The notes below the pieces were generated by a model that was not told the DNA's origin, ran no database searches, and worked only from the letters and a program-made list of their open reading frames with translations. Below are positions 1-4,984 of a stretch of 6,890 nucleotides of DNA, piece by piece. Every line of letters begins with the position of its first letter. Positions within the stretch are counted from its first letter, which is position 1. The position numbers and the translations under genes were made by a program. The DNA is from Planctomycetota bacterium (GTDB lineage: Bacteria > Planctomycetota > Phycisphaerae > FEN-1346 > JAACEH01). Location: contig JAFGPY010000318.1 of the NCBI GenBank assembly GCA_016935955.1, forward strand, positions 1 to 6,890, in the 5' to 3' direction.

Positions 1-96
1 GGCCAGCACCTGGAGCCCGAGCTGCGGAATCCGCGTGCCGATCGTATGGTACCCTTCGCAATTGCGGGCTACGGGATTGACCAGGACAATTCGCAT
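1..96 (-). CDS. Probable B12-binding radical SAM protein, N-terminal 32 codons only
   Basis: This is the start of a leftward gene cut by the window edge. The visible protein reads MRIVLVNPVARNCEGYHTIG and then TRIPQLGLQVLA. The opening MRI-LVNP followed by a G-x-R-x-P-x-LGL-x-LA stretch is the usual first beta strand and helix of the cobalamin-binding Rossmann domain at the front of B12-dependent radical SAM enzymes. This is family knowledge: the radical SAM CxxxCxxC motif would lie outside the window and cannot be checked. The ATG at 94-96 is chosen because the frame is open from there to the edge and an AGAAAGG stretch lies 12 nt upstream, which is rather far and makes the ribosome site mediocre. 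A TATAAT promoter lies about 75 nt upstream. The 218-nt gap from the DUF554 gene argues for separate transcription. Substrate is unknown. Confidence 0.6.
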   Translation of the reverse strand, partial: MRIVLVNPVARNCEGYHTIGTRIPQLGLQVLA

Positions 97-171
97 GACT
101 CGTTCAGACCTTTCTGATGACCATCGTGCGGCAACCGGCCACTGCACACATGCCGATGCCGGGAATGGATC

Positions 172-201
172 ATTATAGCCAGTCCGGGTCCGATTGCCCA
201 A
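172..201 (-). promoter_or_regulatory. Sigma-70-type promoter for the radical SAM gene
   Basis: Read on the minus strand, a perfect TATAAT (172-177) has TTGGGC (196-201) 18 nt upstream. Transcription would start near position 165 and leave a leader of about 70 nt before the ATG at 96. The spacing is one base over the optimum. The -10 box is perfect and stands out in GC-rich surroundings. Confidence 0.55.
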
Positions 202-221
202 CCAAACGGGGCCCGGGTAGA

Positions 222-258
222 AAAAGCCTCGCACGACAAAAACAAGGGCTCGCACATT
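222..258 (-). terminator. Possible weak intrinsic terminator after the DUF554 gene
   Basis: On the minus strand, about 60 nt past the DUF554 stop, a short AGCC...GGCT stem with a T-rich loop is followed immediately by TTTTT. The stem is only four to five pairs, so it is a weak terminator at best. It is the only T-run hairpin in this gap. Confidence 0.25.
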
Positions 259-314
259 GTGCCGCGGCGGGATTTGTCCCCGTGCGGGAGTCGGTGCGGG
301 CGATTTGCCGAAGC

Positions 315-1031
315 TCAGATCGGCTTCGGACAGAGCCACAGGATCAGGCAGACCAGCGGCGCGGCCGGCAGCAGATTGGCGACGCGGATGCGGACAACGT
401 CCAACAGCAGGAGGCCGATGGCCAGGATCATGACACCGCCCGTGGCCCGGATGCCGTGGATGTAGAGTTCGGGGATCTGGCCGGCCCCGGCGGCATAGGC
501 CGCAAGGGTCATCAAGCCTTGGAAGACGAGCACGAAGAACGAACTGAACAGCACGCCGCGCCCGTAGGAGGCGGCCAGGGCGATGGCCAGCACACCGTCC
601 ATGGCGCTCTTGATCAGCAGCAGGTTCGGTATCTCGCCGCGCGCGTCTTCGAACGTACCGAGCAACGTCATCGGGCCGACGCAGAAGATCAGTCCGGCGA
701 CGACGAACCCTTCGACGAAGGTCGCCTGATCGCCGGGACCCTGGGCGGCGAAACGGCGGCGCAACTGCTCGCCCATCCACTCAATGCCCTGCTCGATCTT
801 CAGCAATTCCCCGACGATCGCGCCGACCAGCAGAGCTACAACGACGTGCAGGATGTACCCGGTGTCGATGACGATCATCATCCGCACCGACAGGAAGAAC
901 GTGACCAGGGCCAGGCAATGCGTGATCGTGCGGCGGAATCGCTCGGGGAACCGTCGACCGACGCCTAGGCCGATGAGCGATCCGACGAAGACCGTTGCCG
1001 TGTTGACGTAGGTGCCCATACCCGTGACCAT
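315..1031 (-). CDS. DUF554 family integral membrane protein
   Basis: A 238-aa hydrophobic protein of the DUF554 (YdfK/YqgA-like) family, whose molecular role is not established. Seen here: a GTYVNTATVFVGSLIGLGVG start (residues 6-25), IVGELLKIE (72-80), a FCVGPMTLLGTFEDA segment (116-130), KSAMDGV (141-147) and VANLLPAA (217-224). These match the family's conserved order, and the length is normal for it. About seven to eight membrane segments can be read, roughly at 8-25, 37-55, 59-77, 106-125, 143-157, 160-182, 198-212 and 220-235. The ATG at 1029-1031 is preferred because AGGAGG sits 5 nt before it. An in-frame GTG at 1044-1046 would place that ribosome site inside the gene. A later ATG at 1017-1019 is too far from it. 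The gene has its own TATAAT promoter and faces away from the repeat-rich gap behind it. Confidence 0.88.
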   Translation of the reverse strand: MVTGMGTYVNTATVFVGSLIGLGVGRRFPERFRRTITHCLALVTFFLSVRMMIVIDTGYILHVVVALLVGAIVGELLKIEQGIEWMGEQLRRRFAAQGPGDQATFVEGFVVAGLIFCVGPMTLLGTFEDARGEIPNLLLIKSAMDGVLAIALAASYGRGVLFSSFFVLVFQGLMTLAAYAAGAGQIPELYIHGIRATGGVMILAIGLLLLDVVRIRVANLLPAAPLVCLILWLCPKPI

Positions 1032-1062
1032 GCCGTCCTCCTGCACTGCGAGCGCCGGTCAC

Positions 1063-1090
1063 ATTATAGGAGGATCGCCGGTTCCCGCAA
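1063..1090 (-). promoter_or_regulatory. Sigma-70-type promoter for the DUF554 gene
   Basis: On the minus strand, TTGCGG (1085-1090) and a perfect TATAAT (1063-1068) are separated by 16 nt. The start point would be near 1056, giving a leader of about 25 nt that contains the AGGAGG ribosome site. Confidence 0.6.
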
Positions 1091-1125
1091 GGAGCCGCTA
1101 TGCCCGCCGGCCTGAACAGTTGGAG

Positions 1126-1206
1126 CCCGGTCCGGGTGGCATGTTCGCACTGGTATGGGCATGGCGAGAGAGCGAACCTGAACATGGCCACGCAAGTGTG
1201 GCCATG
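1126..1206. repeat. Cluster of nested inverted repeats built on CATGGCCAC words
   Basis: This lies in the 483-nt stretch without a gene (1032-1514). It contains a CCCGG-T-CCGGG palindrome (1126-1136) and a perfect 9-bp hairpin, CATGGCCAC with loop GCAAGT and GTGGCCATG (1183-1206). GTGGCATGTTCGC (1136-1148) can pair imperfectly with GCGAAC...ACATGGCCAC (1172-1191). GGCATGGC (near 1158-1165) can pair with GCCATGCC (1201-1208). The stems compete with one another. Short open frames across it have no recognisable homology and I treat them as spurious. It looks like a palindromic intergenic repeat element, but whether it recurs in the genome cannot be seen here. The rest of the stretch (1207-1433) shows no gene; an AGGAGG at 1348-1353 has no start codon after it. 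Confidence 0.5.
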
Positions 1207-1433
1207 CCGCCCCTGGTCGGTGCGGAGCAAGGCACACTGTGGAGACGGCCTGCGGGGGCAGGCAAAGGACGCTTGGGCCGTTATGGAGCAAGGGCCGACG
1301 ACCCCTCGGTACGCCGGCCCGGCTCTACGTCACTAAGGAACTAAAGTAGGAGGACAGTCCCACGCGATCTGCGAAGCGTATCTCGGCCGGCGCGGCAACT
1401 GGCCCGCGGCGGCGCGATGCGGCACAGGTCACG

Positions 1434-1463
1434 ATGTGGACGGAATTCGTCCGGCTTTCACAT
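1434..1463 (-). terminator. Hairpin downstream of the PEP-CTERM gene, possible terminator
   Basis: GGACG and CGTCC (1438-1442 and 1448-1452) form a stem around GAATT, with outer ATGT/ACAT pairing. It lies 52-80 nt beyond the PEP-CTERM stop codon. No T-run follows it in the direction of transcription, so termination is only a guess. Confidence 0.2.
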
Positions 1464-1514
1464 GCTTCCCGTTCTCCAAATGAGTACGACAGTGTGCGGC
1501 TCGTCGTGCTCGTT

Positions 1515-1784
1515 TCAGTCCGACGTATCGCCGGAACTTCTCACGAACTGCTGACGGTCGCGTTTCTTCAGAACGAACATGATACCCAGCCCGCCGCCCA
1601 GCAGAATCATCGTTGCGGGCTCGGGAACGTTGCTGTTCTCCGCGGTCGCCTGCGGGGCAACAGAGTCCTGCTGCACCGCGTCGCCGCCCGCGGGCGGCAA
1701 CGTCTCGGCACCGGCCGCACCGGCCATGGCCAGCAGCAACAGAATCCCCGCGGCTAACACTTTGGAACCATCTCGACCGCCCAT
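1515..1784 (-). CDS. Very small PEP-CTERM sorting-domain protein
   Basis: An 89-aa exported protein. Residues 1-26 form a signal peptide: arginine and lysine early, a hydrophobic core LAAGILLLLAMAGAAGA, and likely cleavage near AGAAGA|E. A linker of about 26 Ala/Gln/Ser-rich residues follows. Then comes a textbook PEP-CTERM tail: VPEPAT (53-58), a hydrophobic stretch MILLGGGLGIMFVL (59-72) and KKRDR (73-77). In this family the tail is recognised by an exosortase in the inner membrane and the protein is released or attached outside. Almost nothing is left as a mature domain, so the passenger is essentially a short linker. The 12 residues after the basic cluster are longer than usual. The ATG at 1782-1784 gives an intact signal peptide, with GGAG 10 nt before it. 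No exosortase is present in the window. Confidence 0.82.
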   Translation of the reverse strand: MGGRDGSKVLAAGILLLLAMAGAAGAETLPPAGGDAVQQDSVAPQATAENSNVPEPATMILLGGGLGIMFVLKKRDRQQFVRSSGDTSD

Positions 1785-1911
1785 TCCTTCCCTTCTCCGA
1801 GTGCGGCTGTCGGTCTCGTTGAACTCGCCCTCTCAACGGGGCACTGCAAACCATACGCATGGAACGGGCCGAGGCAAATCCTCCCTCGTCCCACCCGGTA
1901 CGTGGTGACAC

Positions 1912-1969
1912 GCGGGCGAAGCGGGGCCAACGCAAGGCCTTGGACTTTAATTGGTTACGCCTCGCCCGC
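1912..1969. other. Long imperfect hairpin in the PEP-CTERM/pfk divergent spacer
   Basis: GCGGGCGA (1912-1919) pairs perfectly with TCGCCCGC (1962-1969). After one mismatch, GCG pairs with CGC (1921-1923 with 1958-1960). After another, GGCCAA pairs with TTGGTT (1925-1930 with 1951-1956, two wobbles). That is about 17 pairs enclosing a 20-nt loop. It lies 128 nt before the PEP-CTERM start on one strand and about 250 nt before the phosphofructokinase start on the other, upstream of the latter's promoter. A role in the PEP-CTERM mRNA leader is therefore more likely than one in the kinase mRNA. I recognise no riboswitch class. The rest of the 438-nt gap (1785-2222) holds only the phosphofructokinase promoter and leader. 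Confidence 0.4.
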
Positions 1970-2086
1970 AGACGGGTGCCCGCGCCACCAGGAAAGCCGA
2001 TTTTCAGCGCCCATCGCCGTCACGGGGATACGGAACGTGCGTTTTTTCGTGTCAGGATCGCGTTCGCGGGCGCCATTGCTTTGGGG

Positions 2087-2115
2087 TTGTGGGCGGCGGG
2101 CGTGCGGCCTACAAT
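2087..2115 (+). promoter_or_regulatory. Sigma-70-type promoter for the phosphofructokinase gene
   Basis: TTGTGG (2087-2092) and TACAAT (2110-2115) are separated by exactly 17 nt. The start point would be near 2122, giving a leader of about 100 nt. The leader contains the word TGGGATGGGC twice (2141-2150 and 2161-2170). Confidence 0.55.
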
Positions 2116-2222
2116 GCGATCCGGCTGCCGACTGGGTGGTTGGGATGGGCAGAGTTAGACTGGGATGGGCGGACGACGGGTGACAATCAGCAATCCACAG
2201 GACAGCAGTTAAGGAGCGTGCA

Positions 2223-3335
2223 GTGGCGGGCAAGAAGAAGATCAAGTGCGTGGGCGTGCTGACGGGTGGAGGTGACTGTCCGGGGCTCAACGCCGTGATT
2301 CGCAGTGTCACCAAGACGTTGATCCACGAACACGGCGTGACGGTCTACGGCATCTACGACGGGTACGCCGGGCTGGTGGAGCATCGTTACGAGCGGCTGG
2401 ACTCGGCCGACGTCTCGAACATCCTGACCCGCGGCGGCACAATCCTCGGCTCGTCGAACAAAGCCAACCCGTTCGCCTACTACCCGCCGCAAAAGGTCGG
2501 CGGCAAACACGAGAAGCCGCGCGACGCCTCGGCTCGGGCCAAGGCTCTCTACCGCAAGCTGAAGCTCGACGCCCTGGTCTGCATCGGCGGCGACGGGACG
2601 ATGGCCATTGCCGACGGGCTGATTCGCAAGTGCGGCATGAGTATCGTGGGCGTGCCGAAGACAATCGACAACGATCTGCCGCGGACGGACTACACGTTCG
2701 GGTTCATGACGGCCGTGCAGACGGCCACGGAGGCTATTGACCGGCTGCACTCGACGGCCAGCAGCCATCATCGCGTCATGGTGGCTGAGGTCATGGGCCG
2801 CTACGCCGGCTGGCTGGCCCTGTATGCCGGAGCGGCCTCGGGGGCCGACGTGATCCTGATACCGGAGATTCCCTACGAAATCGAGAAGGTGGCCGAATTC
2901 GTCAAGGACCGCAGCCGCCGGGGCAAGCGGTTCTCGATCATCTGCGTGGCCGAGGGGGCCAAGCCGCGCGGCGGCAAGCTGACCGTCGAGCGGATCGTCG
3001 CCGATTCGCCCGAGCCGGTTCGCCTGGGCGGCATCGGCCACAAGGTGGCCCGCGAGATCGAGGAACTGACCGGCCTGGAGAGCCGGGCCACGGTGCTGGG
3101 TTACGTGCAGCGCGGCGGCACGCCCTGCGCCTTCGACCGGACCTTGGCCACCGAGTACGGGCATCATGCCGCCGAGTTGGTCCGCGCCGGCCGGTTCGGC
3201 CGCCTGGTTGTTCTGCACAATGGCCGCATCTCCAGCGTGCCCATCAACAGCATTGCGGGCCGCATCAAGAAGGTGCCGCGAAACCATCGCCTGGTCCGCG
3301 CCGCCGAGGCCGTGGGGACATGCTTCGGAGGCTGA
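2223..3335 (+). CDS. 6-phosphofructokinase, group III type (probably ATP-dependent)
   Basis: A 370-aa cytoplasmic enzyme that phosphorylates fructose 6-phosphate to fructose 1,6-bisphosphate in glycolysis. Visible motifs are GGGDCPGLNAVIR (15-27), GGDGT (122-126), PKTIDND (145-151, catalytic Asp149), MGR (191-193), RATVLGYVQRGG (288-299) and FDRTLA (304-309). Donor specificity is set by two positions. Gly125 (E. coli Gly104) favours ATP, whereas pyrophosphate enzymes have Asp there. Lys146 (E. coli Gly124) is the pyrophosphate-type residue. The Gly/Lys pair is known from group III ATP enzymes of actinomycetes and trypanosomes, so ATP is likelier but not certain. The GTG at 2223 is chosen because AGGAG lies 6 nt upstream (2212-2216) and the N-terminal strand starts at once. 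The gene is monocistronic, between a promoter at 2087-2115 and a terminator at 3382-3421. Confidence 0.93.
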   Translation: MAGKKKIKCVGVLTGGGDCPGLNAVIRSVTKTLIHEHGVTVYGIYDGYAGLVEHRYERLDSADVSNILTRGGTILGSSNKANPFAYYPPQKVGGKHEKPRDASARAKALYRKLKLDALVCIGGDGTMAIADGLIRKCGMSIVGVPKTIDNDLPRTDYTFGFMTAVQTATEAIDRLHSTASSHHRVMVAEVMGRYAGWLALYAGAASGADVILIPEIPYEIEKVAEFVKDRSRRGKRFSIICVAEGAKPRGGKLTVERIVADSPEPVRLGGIGHKVAREIEELTGLESRATVLGYVQRGGTPCAFDRTLATEYGHHAAELVRAGRFGRLVVLHNGRISSVPINSIAGRIKKVPRNHRLVRAAEAVGTCFGG

Positions 3336-3381
3336 GTGCTACAGCGGAAGGACCGCAGTAGATCCGAAGACCGGCAGAAAC

Positions 3382-3421
3382 AACGGGGACCACGCGGAGC
3401 GAACTCCGGCGGTCCCCGTTT
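3382..3421. terminator. Strong bidirectional hairpin terminator
   Basis: AACGGGGACC (3382-3391) and GGTCCCCGTT (3411-3420) form a perfect 10-bp stem. Inside it CGGAG (3395-3399) pairs with CTCCG (3404-3408) around a CGAA tetraloop. It ends 47 nt after the phosphofructokinase stop and lies 42 nt beyond the stop of the convergent lipoprotein gene. The rightward side reads GTTTCG; the leftward side reads GTTGTTTCTG, a slightly better U-tract. It probably serves both genes. Confidence 0.85.
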
Positions 3422-3462
3422 CGTCGATTGCAGACTGCGGATCCGTGTGGATCCCGTCTCGC

Positions 3463-3684
3463 TTACTCGGCTTCCTTCGCAGCGTCTTTGGCGGCGTCCT
3501 CGGCGGCCCCAGCTGCATCCTTCGCGGCATCTGCGGCACCTTCGGCCGCTTTGCCGGCATCTTTCATCGCCGAATCGAGGGCCTTGCCCGCCTTCTCCGA
3601 GGTCGATTCCTTCTTGCATCCGGTCAGCGTCGCACCGACCACCAACATCAGACCCACCAGTACCATGCTAATCCACTTGCTCAT
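3463..3684 (-). CDS. Small Ala/Lys-rich lipoprotein with LEA-like amphipathic helix
   Basis: A 73-aa predicted lipoprotein. The signal peptide MSKWISMVLVGLMLVVGAT ends in the lipobox LTGC, with Cys23 the lipidation site. Lys at +2 and +3, with no Asp at +2, is compatible with transport to an outer membrane. The 51-residue mature part is about 37% Ala with evenly mixed Lys, Glu and Asp. Its second half repeats AA-(K/E)-D-AA units, which read as one long amphipathic helix like those of LEA-type and apolipoprotein-like small proteins. No enzyme function is suggested. A role in envelope structure or stress is a guess from composition. AAGGAG lies 6 nt before the ATG, a strong site fitting an abundant product. 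It is convergent with the phosphofructokinase gene and shares its terminator. The Sir2 gene upstream is 222 nt away, so a separate promoter is likely. Confidence 0.85.
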   Translation of the reverse strand: MSKWISMVLVGLMLVVGATLTGCKKESTSEKAGKALDSAMKDAGKAAEGAADAAKDAAGAAEDAAKDAAKEAE

Positions 3685-3759
3685 GATGCTCTCCTTTCAG
3701 AAATGCGCTTAGGTCATGCGGCTCGCCGCCAGAGAACAGCCCGCAGCCGCCACCAGACC

Positions 3760-3821
3760 ATTACCAAGACGTGTACTCGGCCGTTCCCAACTCTCAACCA
3801 ATGGACCAGATTACCAAGACG
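3760..3821. repeat. 12-nt direct repeat ATTACCAAGACG upstream of the lipoprotein gene
   Basis: ATTACCAAGACG occurs at 3760-3771 and 3810-3821, exactly 50 nt apart, each preceded by an ACCAGA-like sequence. It lies in the 222-nt gap between the Sir2 stop and the lipoprotein start. Read toward the lipoprotein gene, the word is CGTCTTGGTAAT. The spacing is near five helical turns, which would suit a pair of regulator sites, but this is speculative. An isolated TTGACA (minus strand, 3824-3829) has no acceptable -10 box at the right distance. Confidence 0.35.
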
Positions 3822-3906
3822 CTGTCAATAGGGTTCTGGATCGCCGATGAGGGGTGGCGATGGGCCGCCGCCGGATGAGGCTGCCGAAACGGCCTGACGA
3901 CATCGG

Positions 3907-4665
3907 TCAATCGAGCAGCGACGGCAGGATTTCGCCGCTCGGGCCCAGCAGGCTCAGGTCCACCCAGTGCGTGTTCGGCGTGGCGTCCAGATTGATCTCG
4001 GCCACGGTCGCGCCGCTGTCGGAGGCCACGTGAACAAGGCTTGCCGCAGGCTGCACGACGGCGCTGGTCCCCACGCTCAGGAACACCTCGCACGTCGCCG
4101 CGGCACGCAGCGCCTCGGCCCAGACGTCCTGCGGCAACATTTCGCCAAACCAGACGACGTGCGGCCGGCAGACTTCGCCGCAGCGGGGGCATTGGGGCAC
4201 ACCATTGAACAGTCGCCCCGTGGCGTCGTCCACGTGTGAACACGTCGTGCAACGGACCTTCCAGATGTTGCCGTGGAGCTCCAGGACGTTGCGACTCCCG
4301 GCAGCCTGGTGCAGGCCGTCGATGTTCTGCGTGACCAGCGTGAAGCGGCCGTCCTGGGCCCGGCGCTCGGCCAGCCGCCGCTCGATGCGGGCCAGGGCCT
4401 CGTGCCCGGCGTTGGGCCGCATGCGGCTGAGTTGCTCCCGCCGCTCGTTGTACCACTGCCAGACCCGCTCGACGTTGCGGGCGAAGCCCTCGGGCGTGGC
4501 CATGTCCTCGGCGCTGAAGGCGCTGTAGAGTCCCTCGTTGCCGCGATAGACCGGCACGCCGCTCTCGGCGCTGGCCCCTGCCCCGGTCAGCACACAGATG
4601 CGATCGGCCCGTTCCAGAACCGTGCGCAACCGCCTGATCCGTTCCTGCAATCGTTCACCGCTCAT
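3907..4665 (-). CDS. cobB: Sir2-family NAD-dependent protein deacylase (class III, CobB/SIRT5-like)
   Basis: A 252-aa cytoplasmic sirtuin that removes acyl groups from lysines, using NAD and releasing nicotinamide and O-acyl-ADP-ribose. Visible motifs are GAGASAESGVPVYRG (28-42, NAD binding), TQNIDGLH (112-119), catalytic His131 in ELHG, and a four-cysteine zinc site (Cys139/Cys142 and Cys159/Cys162). RPHVVWFGE (167-175), GTSAVVQPA (199-207) and EINLD (223-227) follow. Tyr72 and Arg75 (WYNERR) match the Tyr-x-x-Arg pair that in class III sirtuins binds succinyl and malonyl groups, so desuccinylase/demalonylase activity is predicted besides deacetylation. The length is normal and no key residue is missing. 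The ATG at 4663-4665 overlaps the end of the preceding gene by 11 nt and has only a weak ribosome site, so translation is probably coupled. It is the last gene of the phosphoesterase operon. The family call is firm; substrate range is inferred. Confidence 0.93.
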   Translation of the reverse strand: MSGERLQERIRRLRTVLERADRICVLTGAGASAESGVPVYRGNEGLYSAFSAEDMATPEGFARNVERVWQWYNERREQLSRMRPNAGHEALARIERRLAERRAQDGRFTLVTQNIDGLHQAAGSRNVLELHGNIWKVRCTTCSHVDDATGRLFNGVPQCPRCGEVCRPHVVWFGEMLPQDVWAEALRAAATCEVFLSVGTSAVVQPAASLVHVASDSGATVAEINLDATPNTHWVDLSLLGPSGEILPSLLD

Positions 4666-4984
4666 CGTCTCGGTCCGTCCCGGCCTCGGCCGGCGTCTCG
4701 TCCTGCGGCACCGGGCGCGAGGCCTCCGGCTCGGGCAGCGTCTCGATCCGCGTGTACTGGTCCACGATCATCGCGCTTCGCTCGCCGTCGACCTTCTCGA
4801 TGACCACCTCGTCCACCCACAGCCGCCCGTCCGACGATCCGGCGAACGAACCGGCGGCGCGGATGCGACGCCGCTCGACCAGACGCCCCTCGGCGCTGAC
4901 CGGGTGCACCTGGTCCTGAAAGCGCAGCCGCTTGGTGACGCGCACCCAGTCGCCTTCAGCGCTGCCGTGACTCTCAGTCGCCAT
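4655..4984 (-). CDS. Uncharacterised 109-aa protein between the phosphoesterase and Sir2 genes
   Basis: I do not recognise this protein. Residues 12-80 alternate hydrophobic and charged residues (DWVRVTKRLRF, RLWVDEVVIEKVDG, AMIVDQYTRIETL), suggesting a small beta-rich domain with many basic residues near the front. Residues 83-109 are Pro/Glu/Asp-rich, probably disordered and acidic. There is no signal peptide, membrane segment or cysteine. It is accepted as real because AAGGAGG lies exactly 6 nt before its ATG, and because it overlaps both neighbours by 11 nt (ATGGCGACTGA at its start, ATGAGCGGTGA at its end). The alternative frames show nothing. Its place between a DNA 3'-end-healing enzyme and a sirtuin suggests a partner of one of them, but this is inference from context only. 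Confidence 0.75.
   Translation of the reverse strand: MATESHGSAEGDWVRVTKRLRFQDQVHPVSAEGRLVERRRIRAAGSFAGSSDGRLWVDEVVIEKVDGERSAMIVDQYTRIETLPEPEASRPVPQDETPAEAGTDRDDER

Noticed and set aside
117..968. A 283-codon open frame on the plus strand opposite the DUF554 gene
   Set aside because: It is antisense to a gene with clear family motifs, a ribosome site and a promoter. Its own sequence is Gln/Asp/Arg-rich low-complexity with no recognisable domain, as expected of a shadow in GC-rich DNA.
1012..1344. Open frames of 75-110 codons across the repeat-rich gap on both strands
   Set aside because: They read through palindromic repeats and have no consistent ribosome site or recognisable homology.
1845..1960. 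Words resembling a c-di-GMP-I (GEMM) riboswitch, such as GCAAACCAT...GGAACG...GCAAA and later ACGCAAGGCC, on the plus strand
   Set aside because: The required contiguous GGGACGCAAAGCC core and the GAAA-capped stem are absent, the words are out of proper order, and the predicted phosphofructokinase promoter lies downstream of them.
2187..3287. A 366-codon open frame on the minus strand opposite the phosphofructokinase gene
   Set aside because: It mirrors the codon structure of a well-conserved enzyme and shows no ribosome site or recognisable motif.
3907..4665. Sir2 gene as part of an anti-phage defence system
   Set aside because: It is a complete class III deacylase with a zinc site and a Tyr-x-x-Arg acyl pocket, and no Argonaute, helicase or TIR partner is nearby. 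Defence Sir2 domains are typically fused to or paired with such partners.
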